41,279 nucleotides of DNA from NCBI GenBank assembly GCA_002081555.1, contig MZNV01001071.1, positions 1 to 41,279 of the forward strand, in the 5' to 3' direction. Positions within the stretch are counted from its first letter, which is position 1; the number at the start of each line of letters is the position of its first letter. Under the pieces are notes generated by a model that was not told the DNA's origin, ran no database searches, and worked only from the letters and a program-made list of their open reading frames with translations. This document shows, in pieces, positions 1 through 11,226 of the stretch. Position numbers and translations under genes: made by a program. The stretch comes from Protostelium mycophagum (taxonomy: Eukaryota > Evosea > Variosea > Protosteliida > Protosteliaceae).

Positions 1-35
1 CAAGAAAAATTAGTTTTTTTTCAAATTTTAAAAAA

Positions 36-115
36 ATAATGAAAAATAATGAAAAATAATAAAAAATAATGAAAAATAATAAAAAATAATGAAAAATAAT
101 AATAAATATTGAAAA
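36..115. repeat. AT-rich short tandem repeat
   Basis: Imperfect tandem copies of a 10-base unit (gaaaaataat and close variants) fill this stretch. It lies in sequence that reads as an intron of the PIG-M gene, upstream of an acceptor at about 197-199. No coding potential is seen in bases 1-199. Confidence 0.7.
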
Positions 116-199
116 ATCTTTAAAAAGTGAAAAATCCATCACAAAATAACAAAAAAATGTCAAATATCACGAAATGTCACGAAAAATAACAAAACACAG

Positions 200-943
200 T
201 TACGGCTTCCAATTCTTGGACGAGACCTATCTATATCACGTGACCCGAAAAGACATCCGCCACAGCTTCTCTCTATACTTCTACCACCTCTACCTCACCA
301 GCCAAAGACCCGCACAGAGTGCCGCCGCACTGATCCCCTTCTTACCGCAGTTGTTGTTGTGCATGGTCTTGTTTCCTTGGAAGTACTATAAGGACTTGCC
401 TTTCTGTTTGTTTTTACAGACCTTCGCTTTCGTGACTTTCAACAAAGTCTGCACAGTTCAGGTGTGTCTCTATTCTGAGCAGCTGCTTGGTGCTTCTGCG
501 TTGTGAGCAGATGACATGTGTGTCTTTGGTGATTCTGTCTTGACAAAATGAATATGTATCTTTATTTCTATTTTGGATGACTGATCATTTCCAGTATTTT
601 GTGTGGTATTTCTGCTTCTTACCAGTCATCATCCCCTTCTCTTCCTTGTCCTATTTTAGAGGGATATTCATGATTGCCACGTGGTTCTTATCACAGGTAC
701 ATACATCATGGTTCATTTCATGATGATTTTCGTTATCTACATGATGTGTCATCTGAACATGAGAAATGGAGTGTCTGAAGGATGCAGGGTCTCTGGCTTA
801 GCATCGCGTATCGTCTTGAGTTTCTTGGACAAGCGACATTTTTTGAACTATGGATCGCCGGGATCATCTTCTTATTCGTCAATGTCTTCATCTTGTGCCA
901 GTTCATCTCACATCACAAGACGGGAAAAATAAAGAGGCAATGA
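200..943 (+). CDS. PIGM: GPI mannosyltransferase 1 (PIG-M), C-terminal part
   Basis: PIG-M (GT50 family) is the ER multi-pass enzyme that adds the first, dolichol-phosphate-mannose-derived mannose to GlcN-PI during GPI-anchor synthesis. Three exons are visible: about 200-461, 595-696 and 788-943, with GT-AG introns. The translation has the family's TYLYHVTRKDIRHSFS stretch, then the hydrophobic FVTFNKVCTVQYFVWYFCFL stretch that is diagnostic of PIG-M, then a last membrane helix (IAGIIFLFVNVFILCQFI) and a short lysine-rich tail ending at TGA 941-943. The N-terminal half, including the acidic motif expected of this family, lies left of the window, so the gene is truncated by the edge and not broken. 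Recognition rests on these conserved segments; the exact start of the first visible exon is inferred from an acceptor at 197-199. Confidence 0.85.
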
Positions 944-1262
944 ATCAAGTGATTGCAGTGGCAAATGTAACAAATGATGCAAAAAGACCGAATGAACTTC
1001 AAAGCACAACTGAACATTTCTCGTAAAGGAGGCTGGACCCTTGCTGTGCTCATGATCTTCTATAGTCGAAAATAAATGTTGATTATTAAAATCAATATTT
1101 GGATATTATTTTTATGTCCTTAGAGAACAACTTTGGTCGTACAAGCCGCCTTTGCAGATTGGCATCAAATGGTGGGAGAGATGAATGCAGAAATGTGGTC
1201 AGAGAAGAGTCTATGGAGAACAAAGATGTAGTAAAGATATGTATTCTCCAAATTGGGTGGTG
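944..1262. other. Convergent 3' intergenic region
   Basis: This 319-base gap separates the 3' ends of PIG-M (+) and the membrane protein (-). It holds AATAAA-like polyadenylation signals (for example near 1071) and AT-rich sequence. No gene is supported here. Confidence 0.5.
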
Positions 1263-2053
1263 TTACACCTGTTGGTGCACAGGCTGGTAAACGATGGCCT
1301 GGACAGGTGCAAGATGAGTCTGAGTCACCACTGGGATGTACATTTGACCTGCATAAGCGGGAGGAGACTTTCTCTTGCTGGCAGGGTGGAAGGCCAAGTG
1401 CTGAGCTTGAGCCGATCTGATCATCTTGGCGAGGCGCACAGAGAGGACAATCGTGGTGATCTTCAAAGCGAGGAGGGCAAAGCCGAAAACGATAGCGATG
1501 AGAATACCGACGACACCAGCCTACAATATTTAGAGGATGATAACTGTCACGGCAAAAAATGACTCACAGCGGAGACACGGATTTCCACATGTTGGGTGTT
1601 TCCAGAGAGAGGATTGCCATTTTTGTCAAGCATAACGGAATTGTGGTGGGTGGGTGTACGATGTGCGAAGATGAATCCAAAGACGACCACAAAAGAGATC
1701 AATGTGAGGACAAGGAACACAATGTTGAAGACGTAGTACTGCCAGTGAGATCAATTATAGGGATGATTGATGCTTTTGACTTACAGCCTTCAACATGCGC
1801 TCATGGCGCTGGGTGGCTCCTTTCCAAGCAATGTAGATGACAACAAGTTGAAGGAGAGTTCCAAGCCAAGTCAAAGGACCAGCGACGAAGAACATGACAA
1901 AAGATACTGCATAGAAGGTCTGTATATTATCAGAATCATACTCCTCGGAGATGAAGAATCAGAATCATTCACCGCAAGAGCTATCAAGGTCTTCTGGAGT
2001 GACACAGAAAGGCGCCCGACTTCATCAATCGCTTGCAATTCGAAGAACTTCAT
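1263..2053 (-). CDS. Multi-pass membrane protein with PPxY tail, family not recognised
   Basis: Four exons join in frame (1973-2053, 1785-1919, 1568-1738, 1263-1520) to give about 214 residues. Residues about 28-59 are strongly hydrophobic and could be one or two membrane helices. Further helices follow at about 73-95 (starting YYVFNIVFLVLTLISF) and about 130-155 (starting AGVVGILIAIVFGF). The loop between them is polar. The cytosol-like tail is basic, then proline-, glutamine- and valine-rich, and contains PPAY, a possible WW-domain ligand. The start at 2053 is the only methionine before the first splice donor. The upstream 398 bases are shared with the divergent SH3 gene. I do not recognise the family and assign no function. 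Confidence 0.72.
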
Positions 2054-2451
2054 CTTCCTCAGTCCCTGTTCAGAAATAAATGAATAAATTGTCCAAATTC
2101 CTCGGTTGATTTTTCGCAAAAAAAACACTGTCGATGACACAAACACAAACCCACACTGGATCTATCTTCTCAAGACAAACGAGCTGGTGTCAAATCAATA
2201 CCAGTACAGTCTGAATGTCTAACTTGTGATTGCAAGTTGAAGAGGACAGAGGACCAGAGCTTGGCCGTTTCGTGAGGAATTGTAGAACAGCAGAAGCCAA
2301 AACAACCCGCCATTTTTCGACTGGCCCCTCCGACAGTTCACCTTGGCTTCTCCTCAAGGACCTCCTTCTAATCCGATCCTGGTGCATTCCTCTTGGAATT
2401 CTAAGGTTTAAAGATCTCTTCATTACTCATAATCTAATTTATTATCAGGAA
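2054..2451. promoter_or_regulatory. Divergent intergenic region
   Basis: These 398 bases lie between the starts of the membrane-protein gene (-) and the SH3 gene (+), and probably hold both promoters and 5' UTRs. A TAG|CAG-like acceptor just before 2448 leaves open that the SH3 gene has an upstream non-coding exon. No defined promoter motif is claimed. Confidence 0.4.
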
Positions 2452-4965
2452 ATGATCTCACCAGAAGAGGAATCTAAGCAGCCGACGAGACCCACCAGAC
2501 CTCTGCCAACAGGTCCGGCTTCGAGAGTTCAACAAGCCGCTTCGGCATTCGCTAGTGGCACTCCTCCCGTGGCCATCTCCACACCCCAGAGCACAAGTAG
2601 ATCTTCCATGTATGATTAGTTCTCTTACATTTTTAGCCCCAACTGTCTTTCGTATTTCAACTGCCAATCATGCAGCAAATCCACCGGTGCACACAAAGGT
2701 ACCCGCTCCTCCTGTTCCAAAGATCAAGGTAGTATCATATCGTCTTAATTCATGTCTAAATAAGCTCCTGTGACATAATATTTAGGATTCCGCCGTTCCT
2801 TCCGCTCCACCCATTAAAGCGCCAGCGCCTCTATCGCCACGGACACCGGGCCACAGCCACAGCTTCTTCGTGCCAAAATCACCCGCAATGACCTCAGAGA
2901 CGACCTCCTCCGGTCGTCCTAATTCCATCTCACAAAAAATGGGCCACACCATGTCTTACGGAACACTCGGTCTTCCTCGACCTAAGCCCCCCGGATCTCC
3001 ACCACCCATTCCCATCACATCTTCTTCTTCTGAATACGACAATTCAACGTGAGTCATTCCATTTTGGTTCTTTATGATGATCATGAACAGGCAAGAAGAC
3101 AATACAGCCATACATCATGCGAAGAGTGCCCCCAGCACCCTACCCACCCCCGCCGCCCTACCCACCCCCACTCAAAATCACCCCACAGAAGATGTACAAT
3201 CTCTCGCACAGCAGCTTAAAGAAGTCAAAGACAGGCTCACGCGGCAAGTTCATGAGATCACAGTGTTGAAAAGGGAATTGGATGACAAATACCGAATAGA
3301 ATTAGAATTGAAGACAGATTTAGAGATGGAGAGAAGCAAAGACAAGGTGAGTGTTTTTATTTCTACACAGAATTATATATTTATACGTCTCTGCCGTAAG
3401 AGCGTCCAAAATAGCCCTTGTTGTGTAATTCTGCGAACGCGGCGGAGCCGCATGATAATGACATTCAGATTTTCACAGATGATTCTACCAGAAATGCAAA
3501 AGACATCAAACTGTGGCAATCGCAGTCCCAATCGAAAAATTTTACATCAACCTTCACCCTCACCTTAAAAAATGACAAAGTTAGGAGGTGAAAGCCAAGC
3601 CACCGCCACCTGAAGGGAAAAAACCTCCACCCCCTTCAGTGCCACCACCACCTCAACATCTACAACTCAGCGTAAGTCCTTGTTTCTTGTACAGACAATG
3701 TACTGTTCTATTGTAGAGTTGGAAAGTCAGTTTGTTGTAGTTTCACATTATGTAATTGTAGATGTATCCATGTCTATATTCTTCAAGAAAAGATACAAAT
3801 GATTCTGTGAATACCCTGCAAGAAGTACTATACTTTGATTACATGCTGCGCTTACGGCTCTGCCGCAGATAATCACCTACTAACAACAATCTCCACACTC
3901 TTACTTGCATGCCGCTTGATCTCTTCCCATCTTGAATCTTCCACAACGAAAACAAACACAAAAACAAACGAAGAGAATTAAAAATACTCAGCACTCGGGC
4001 ACGAACCTCTCCACTCATCAATTGAACAACCAAATATTGGAATTGAAAGCGACGATCACGATATTAGAGAAGGAGAATCTGATGATTCGGGAAGAACTGG
4101 ACAAGTCTGAAAACAAGGCGAAGGAGGACGCACAGACGGTTAAGGATTTAAGAGCTGAGATGCAAGGATTGAGAAGAGAGATGACTTCATTAAGGTGACT
4201 CTCATGTTCATCATGTTTCAGATGGCATGTTGTCATTGCGACAATCATGATGATGATCACCTGGTTTTGTGAAGGATTTTGCTCTGTTATTTTATTCTTG
4301 TTTGTATTATAGCATCAGCGGCTGCTTCATGATCTTTCATCGGATGACAGAATAATGTTGACAATGATGCAGGACACAATTGGAGTCCATGCCCCAGACC
4401 AGCTCAAAAACATACGAGGTAAATTCACTGAAATTTCCCAGAATACTCTCTGAATATTCCAGGCGACTTTCGACTTCATTCCGGAGAACGAGGGAGATTT
4501 GGGATTGAGGATCGGAGACTTGATACAAGTTATAGAGGAGGAGAATGACTCTTGGTGGCGCGGGATCAACCTCACTTCTAACCTCACCGGAATTTTCCCG
4601 TCCAATTTCATCAAGGCGAGTCGTCATGTCATCGACATGTCATGTACATGCGCGCATTGTCGACCATGTCATTGTGATGTGTTTGTGTGATGTCATCTTG
4701 ACATTGAGATTGTCATGACGACAGTTGTTAACCTGAGCAGGAGGTTTCTGTTGGCATCACAGAAGAGCTCATCATCGACGACGCGACACCTGCACGCATG
4801 GTGAGGGCGCTGTTTGACTATAACACTTCAGCGGAAGATGAGATCAGTTTTAAGAAGGGAGACATGATCGAGTTGCTGATTGAGAACGATAATGGATGGT
4901 GGTATGGTGTTAATCGTCAAGGACAGACCGGCCTGTTTCCTTCGAATTTCGCAGCAGAAGAATAA
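2452..4965 (+). CDS. Coiled-coil adaptor with two C-terminal SH3 domains
   Basis: Nine exons keep one frame for about 489 residues: 2452-2596, 2637-2728, 2786-3048, 3091-3346, 3585-3671, 3992-4194, 4373-4418, 4463-4615, 4741-4965. Residues 1-180 are Pro/Ser/Thr-rich. Coiled coils lie at about 200-252 and 290-350, separated by a polyproline exon. SH3-1 (about 364-415) shows TYEATFDF, WWRG and GIFPSNF; SH3-2 (about 433-489) shows RALFDYN, WWYG and GLFPSNF. SH3 domains bind proline-rich ligands, so the internal proline tracts may allow self-binding or recruitment of other SH3 proteins. An actin or endocytic adaptor role is plausible but is inference. The intron after SH3-1 appears to start with GC (4616) instead of GT. 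The long intron 3347-3584 might hide one more exon. Confidence 0.83.
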
Positions 4966-5110
4966 ACCATTGTACAACGTATTTATACGTGTTTTTTTAT
5001 TCATTTTATGTTTGGGCTTCTCAAAGATAAAGAGGGTACGTGGCTCATTATCATGATCGAGATGACGAAATGGGTGTCAAAAAGTCCTTCTCTTTGACAC
5101 ATCACATCGG

Positions 5111-6975
5111 ATGAGGCCACGACAACGCGCGGCTTTCGTTTTGACTGCGATCGTCATCAGTTCTTGGATCTTTTTCTTTCAGAGGATGTCGCAGGTGCCT
5201 CATATCTTCCACATTATCAATTTTTATAATCATTTTCAGAGCACGGACACACCCAACGTACCAGTAGCTCCACCTCCTATGAAGACACAGGATCAGACCA
5301 ACCAGGAGATCATAATCGAAACGAAGAATGAGACATTATCACCAGTAGCCAGTGAGAATGTCCTCACCTTTTATTACGGATGGTATGGCAATCCAAAGAC
5401 AAATCAAAAGTATTATCATTGGAATCATGAAGTTCTCGTGGGTAAGAATGATCCCAAACACAAATTCTACACGCCGCCCGAAGACATTGGTGCCGATTTC
5501 TATCCAGAGATGGGTAATACGGATGTGAATGTATTCTTAATCTTACCATCAAAGGATTGTACAGCTCCCATGATCCAGAGACGATCGACACACATATGAG
5601 GCAGATGAGAGAGAACGGTATGAACGTGGTCTGTATCTCATGGTGGGGAAACCACAATGCAGATGAACAGATGGGTGGCGATAAAGGTAAAGAGCTCTAC
5701 GCTTCGGCGTTGGATCATCCATGCAGCCCAGACATCTATCTGCGATAGATCCTCTTTTCATTCAATTTAGAGTGTGCTGCTGATATGATCATCAGAAAAT
5801 GAAACAAAAAAATAAATAATCGAGTAAAATAAAATTATTAGAATAAATATTAATTATTACAGGATATACAGATAAAGGTACTAGCCTCATACTGGATGCC
5901 GCTCACCGCTACGGAATGAAGGTGAAATTTCACTTAGATTTCATCACATGACATGTTCAGATCGTCTTACATCATGAGCCGTACTCAGGCAGAGACATCC
6001 ATTCAGTCAAAGAAGATCTCAAGTACATCATGAAGCAGTATGGACATCATGATGCGTTGTTCCGATTTAAAGAGAAGGGAAATGCACCTGTCATATTTGT
6101 CTACGATCCTTACCACACCACTGCTGCAGGTTGAAAAATCTGAATTTTGAATAATTTTTGACACGTTGTAGAATGGTCCAAATTATTGAGACCCAATGGC
6201 GAGATCTCAATCAGAGGCACAGATCATGATTTCGTCATGATTTCCCTTTTGGTCGAGAAACACCGTGATGAGGTGACATTTAATCTGTCAAAAGCGTCAA
6301 AGTGACATGCGACAGGGGCTAATGACAGAAGGAGGATTTGATGGATGTTACACTTATTTTGCAACTGACGGGTTTACATATGGATCTACAACCGACAATT
6401 GGAATTCCATCGCGGAATTTTCTCGGAAAAATAACAAGATCTTCATACCCAGTGTCGGACCCGGGTACGCTGATCTCAGGTATGACATCACATACGACAT
6501 CACATTTTTTCACTCGTCAGTGTCTCATCTACAGATCTCTTTACGTAAGAGTGAAAAAATATTTTAAAATAAAATTTTTAAAAGATAAAAAAATAAATTA
6601 AATCAGAATTCGGCCTTGGAATACCGCCAACCAAAGAAGCCGTGAAGATGGGGGATATTATGACAGGATGTGGTCCAGAGCTTTACAACTGGTACAAAAA
6701 GGTAGGTCCTCCCCTCGTTGTAGACGTGACGTGTGGTAGGTGACCTCTTTGTTCCTGGAATGATATCGGTGACGTCATTCAACGAATGGCATGAGGGAAC
6801 GCAGATTGAGCCGGCCGTCCCAAAAAGATCAAAAGACTCCAATTTTGAGTACGTATGTACATTTTGAGACAAACTGACACCTGTCAGATATCTGAATTAC
6901 AGCCCTCTACAACCGGACTATTATTTAAAGAGGACCCTGCACTGGGCCAAGGAGTATGAAGCCAAAAGAAAGTGA
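5111..6975 (+). CDS. MANEA: GH99 endo-alpha-1,2-mannosidase (MANEA-like)
   Basis: Ten exons join in frame to 424 residues: 5111-5194, 5240-5513, 5555-5686, 5863-5921, 5961-6129, 6172-6272, 6316-6479, 6607-6701, 6740-6848, 6888-6975. GH99 enzymes of the Golgi cleave the glucosyl-mannose arm of N-glycans and give glucosidase-independent trimming. The N-terminus has a basic start and one hydrophobic segment (about 8-23), a type II signal anchor fitting the Golgi. Family motifs follow in order: FYYGWYGNP, HWNHEVLV, DFYPEMG, HHEPYSGRD, GGFDGCYTYF, FIPSVGPGY, RPWNTAN and SFNEWHEGTQIEPA; the last carries the paired catalytic glutamates known for GH99. Length and motif order match animal MANEA, so the enzyme looks complete and active. 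The intron at 6130-6171 ends in CGTTGTAG. Confidence 0.95.
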
Positions 6976-7006
6976 AAACATTCAAATAAAAACATCCAAG
7001 TCATAT

Positions 7007-7448
7007 TTATATATTTGTTTCTGCTTGATGGAACAACATCAACATCTCGTCTACCCATTCTGAGAAACCTAAACTTTTTTCAGGAAACATTGCACATACA
7101 CTCTCACCATCAGGCAGTGATGACCAAGAATTCAAGAGTGGGATGTTTGAGCTCTTGCCGTCTTCTATAAACACTCTTTGAGGTGTGAAAGATGAGGTCG
7201 GTGTCGAATGAAGCAGGGGGACCCCCGCAGGTGCCGTTTTAGCATTCTGCCAATTGTACTTTGAGAGCTTGAATCGTTTATCATTCTTGATGACACATTC
7301 AAGATCTCTTTTTACGCAGTGATCACAAGGTGTGTCTGCGGACTGTGTTAACACCAACATTTCCGGTGACCTCACCTCCACGCGCGTTGCAATATAGATG
7401 TTGCTGACGGCAGTGATGGCAGGACGGTGTTTTGCGCAAGTCCGTCAT
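7007..7448 (-). CDS. Small fungal-type Zn2Cys6 protein (paralogue A)
   Basis: Two exons (7376-7448 and 7007-7335) give 133 residues. The first exon and the start of the second together make a canonical binuclear zinc cluster: C-x2-C-x6-C-x6-C-x2-C-x6-C (CHHCRQQHLYCNARGDTPCDHC, then VKRDLEC). In fungi this domain binds CGG-type DNA sites. The remainder is short and has no recognised regulatory domain, unlike the usual long fungal factors. The start at 7448 puts the first cysteine at residue 10; the frame stays open farther upstream but with no earlier ATG. A single intron splits the cluster between cysteines 3 and 4, exactly as in the gene at 13464. The stop lies only 31 bases from the GH99 stop, so the two transcripts probably overlap at their 3' ends. 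Confidence 0.76.
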
Positions 7449-7742
7449 CTCGTTTTGAATGTTTGCCTTCTGGTCTTTGCCAACTCTGTACGGTCCCAAA
7501 TCATTGCTGTCAAAAGTTTTCACAACTGTTCTTACGGTGACACCCCCGCCGAAGGGGGAATCTGCAAGTTCTACAGCTCCAGAAGCAACTTGGAAGAATC
7601 CCGCATCTCCTTCTGCAGTGGCAAACGTATGTCTTTAGACGATGCTGATGACGCTTCATTTACTCAAAATCAAATAACACGAGATTCAAAACGCGATCAC
7701 ATGGATCGTGGCTCAATCAATGCAAAACATTTAACATTGTTT

Positions 7743-10222
7743 TTAGTGCTCGCACAGATTGAATTCTCTATCAAACAGTCCTGATGACACTTCTTTTGTC
7801 ACGAATCCCCTCTCCTTCATGAGTTGTTCTCTATATCTAAAGGCTTCTTCTTTCCGCATCAAGTGGTCAGATGCGTCCTCGATCTCCTTCAGAATGTCTT
7901 TGGGAAGATCGCTCTGTTCTTTGATGTGTTCCCAGAACCAATCGTGTTGCTGTCCAAAATTAGAAGTTCTGCCAGCCTCAAAATTTCACGGAAAATTCTG
8001 ATATTACCTGTGGGGGCACCCTGGCCGTGGATTTCACTCTGACGAAGGGGTCTACCAGGAAAAATACCAGAATTTTCCTCGAACCAGGCTTAGTGGGGTC
8101 GTCCAGCCCAAAAGGTTGCACCTGTGACTATTTTTAGTAAAAAATACAAAGACATTAGTATCCTACACAATGCTGATGTAGGTTTGGAAAGACGATGCAT
8201 CTGTCCTCGCATGTCTTCAATTGTCCCATGTCCTCGTTCAAGGACTTGTTCCAGAGGTTCATCCCGTAGACTTCTTGGCACTATGACGTCATCAGTCTTA
8301 AGGTCTGAAAGTCAGTTTACGAACCTCCCTGAGGCCTTCAGATTGTTCACGTTGAGATTCGTGTGTGTAAGGCTGGTTTACTTTTCTGGGAAATTGCTCA
8401 GAAGATGACGAGAGATTTCTTCGAATTTTCACCTGCGGAAAGCGAGTGTGGAATTACTGATATTTTTCGAGCAGTAATAATATATTCCTAGAAAATTCAA
8501 CAGAAAATTCAAGAAATGTTCAGAATCATGCGTAAGTCACCTGTAGCTACAATCCTCTCGTTCAGCATCCCTTCTACATGCCAAGACCCGCCATTGTACA
8601 CTGGTGCATTCAACGGAAATTTCATCGAAATCTAAACATACTTGGGTCTTCGGGAGTCAGCTCGATATTTGCCATCTTTACAATCACTTGCAATCTCCTC
8701 CCTTTGAGATCTACAACGCTCAGTCTCCCGTTGTAGAATTGAAAAATAGCAATAAAAATAATAAATAATAAATAAATAAAATAATTACTGATATAAGAAT
8801 CTGGATTTTCACGGGGCTGAAATTTGGGTATCTTTGCCACAAAAGGTTTATACTCTCTCTCCCCCTGCCAGAAATTTCAACGAATTTCCCACAAATCTTC
8901 CATCTACAACGTTGTAATAAATCACCTCTCTATCTCGATAACCCCAATCGTTCAATGGATTATTTTGGTGTACAAATCTTTGAAAATCCACCGTGATTCT
9001 GTTGCCTAGCAACACCCTCCTCAACACCCTCTCAAACATCGGCACGAATTTTTGGAACACGGTCCCGATGGTCCGGTACAAATCTTTGTGCTTGGCTGGA
9101 TGTAGATTGTTGATGTAGCTGGCTATTTTTACTTCTCCATGCTTATTAACGAGAAACTCTGCGGGCAGCCACTGGAAATAAATGGAAGTTGTGACCTCAA
9201 AGTTGAGTCGCTTGTCTCCGTACATATCCACCATACTCTTCGGCTCCACGTATTCTTTGGGTTTCTCAGATTTCTGGGAACGTCAGATTGAGATGGACAT
9301 GTGACAGGTCTCACGATCTTGGCACCGGTGGAGAGGAGGGTGGGACGGATCTGACAGTCGACTTCGGGGGTGACCCCGTGTACAAAGCAGTATAAAGAGG
9401 GGTGCACCAAATCCAGCACCTTACAAGAGTTATTTTTAGATCTGTTGTAGATCAAGAATTTACTTGAGTGGTTCCAGGGTGCCAATCCTGTTGATCCTCT
9501 GTACATCATTATCATTTCGTGTCATCATTTACAATGCATGTATCACTTACTCGGAACATCCTCTAAAACCTTTGCCTGCTCGATCAGTCTTTTCTTCAAG
9601 TCCGGATCAATCAGTGTATCAGACTGCCACACCCCCTGACTCTGTCATCGCACTCTAAATGAAAAGTCATACCTCTACAAGGGAGAGATGGATGGGATCT
9701 TGTTCAAGAGATGCATGCCATTCTGCTTCCTTCAAGACATAATCGAATGCTTCGTCCGTGATCTGGCAATCATTCCATCTCAGTCTGAACAAACTGGTAT
9801 TTGGTCTGGTAACTTCTCTCTGGAACAATCAACCTCCTCTTTAGAGGATGTCTTACCGCTTCTTTTTCATACTGCTCCTGCACTTCCTGTCGCCATTTGG
9901 CAGTGATGGTATCATCTTTGATCTTTGTCTGCCAATCTGGTTTGCTTCTGAGGACGTGTTAGGCGATGATGTTGGTGTTCCGTTACCTGATTGCGGCGAG
10001 AAGAGATTCCATTTTCCGCTCCATTTTGCACTTCGGTTCAAATGAGGGACTCGATTCATCCAAAGGATTAAGAGGAAGAGGTCCTCCCTCTTCCCAATAA
10101 GATTCCTGCAATACTTCTTCATACCAATCGTCCAATAACAGATCATCCACTCTTGGATCTTCCATCTCTTTCAACTTCTTCGTTGTATCCTCCTCTGCAG
10201 CTGCCTTTCTCTTTAATGACAT
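7743..10222 (-). CDS. DUF4246 family protein
   Basis: Fifteen exons keep a continuous frame for about 611 residues: 9987-10222, 9857-9947, 9673-9819, 9551-9641, 9464-9498, 9306-9419, 8908-9273, 8789-8864, 8642-8710, 8541-8600, 8433-8487, 8325-8385, 8167-8280, 8008-8121, 7743-7949. DUF4246 is known mainly from fungi and is uncharacterised. Hallmarks seen are DWHPGTTQVLDLVHPSLY, FQWLPAEF, SYINNLHP, LQVIVKMANIELTPEDP, GGSWHVEGMLNERIVAT, CIVFPNLHQHC and KILVFFLVDP. The His-Val-Glu and the later Gln-His pair, in a fold ending with FFLVDP, resemble the metal ligands of double-stranded beta-helix Fe(II)/2-oxoglutarate oxygenases; that is inference. The N-terminus (MSLKRKAAAEEDTTKKLK) could be a nuclear localisation signal. 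The intron before 8710 ends in CGTTGTAG and holds its complement ten bases upstream. Confidence 0.93.
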
Positions 10223-10471
10223 CTTTTGATTGGACACTGTGTTTCTGACATGTTTTCACTTCGGTGAAGGACGATCGTGGGTCAAAAAATCACGTGACTT
10301 GTCAAAAACTAACGGACAAATTTCTGCGGTGATTTTTCGTCAAAATGATGATTAAATCTCCAAAGACATAAGCCCACAATATCATAAACATAACGTCATT
10401 TTGGTATTCTTTGTGTTCAGAAGAGTCACGAATGGTCATTTCATGATGATTTTTGCTGTCAGCGGTTAAAA
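10223..10471. other. Upstream region of the DUF4246 gene
   Basis: About 250 bases upstream of the DUF4246 start. It contains short repeats of TGATGATT-type sequence and no supported gene. It probably holds the promoter of the minus-strand gene. Confidence 0.35.
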
Positions 10472-10983
10472 TTGCTTAAAACCCTCATTTTATATTTGTG
10501 TTATAGATACTGTGTGATATTTTCTTCTAAATCTGAAACTGATCTAAAAATAGCTTATGAAAATACATGTGGTGTTGTAAAATCTTATAGAGATTTGAAG
10601 GAAATTGTGGCCGACAATAACTTTGGACCAGAAGCATCTCTGAACCTTCACAAGAAGAAGCTGAGCAGCTGCGAAAGTTCTGCGACTTGGTTTCCCGGGA
10701 AAATGACAGGAGAAAGGCAAATCAATATTCAGAGAAAAAGTGCCCTTTCGACACCAGCTGTCACAATCTGCAGCCGCATTCTACAGCGCGCCACAGCACT
10801 TGAAACACGTATTCAGGCTGTGTAAACTGCCACAAGCACAGAGCGTGCCATTGCGGCTCTGGACCAGCACAGTACTATCCTTAAAAGTGACGGGAAATCA
10901 TCAAGAAGTGCCACCAGTGAATCCACAGAGTCACAGACATCATCTTCAATAGCAGCAACATTTGAAAGGATGCCACAACTGTA
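10472..10983 (+). pseudogene. Possible decayed gene with an in-frame stop
   Basis: One frame is open from about 10472 to a TAA at 10823-10825 and then continues in the same frame to a TAG at 10981-10983, for about 170 residues in total. Sequence on both sides of the TAA has the same character: polar, with Thr/Ala/Glu/Arg runs that could form a coiled coil (ALETRIQAV before the stop, TERAIAALDQ after), ending in a Ser/Thr-rich tail. No splice pair removes the stop cleanly. In a neighbouring frame a Cys/His-rich stretch (CPFDTSCHNLQPH) resembles a PBZ-like finger, which may point to a frameshift. I do not recognise a family. A gene broken by a nonsense change, or chance coding character, are both possible. 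Confidence 0.28.
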
Positions 10984-11226
10984 GAAAATCTGAGATTGCC
11001 TCGTGTACTGAGACTGAACGAAATGAATCCATAGAGTCAAATGTTGCTGTACACAAGGTGATGCTCTACAATTGCCGCACAGTTCTTTGAGAAACTGGAA
11101 AATGAAAGAAATATGAGGTCCGAAACCAATTTTTATTTTAATAATTAAATATTTTTATCGCTGTCTACAATCCGATTAACGGAAAACGGAAAAAATGTTG
11201 AAAGGAAGAGCCGATCACATTGCAAA

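Noticed and set aside
3477-3575. Possible extra exon of the SH3 gene
   Set aside because: An acceptor and an open stretch exist, but the exons ending at 3346 and starting at 3585 already join in phase without it and the translation there has low-complexity character.
4317-4418. Longer version of the small SH3-gene exon reading QRLLHDLSSDD
   Set aside because: Using that frame breaks phase with both neighbouring exons. The shorter exon 4373-4418 restores phase on both sides and leads correctly into SH3-1.
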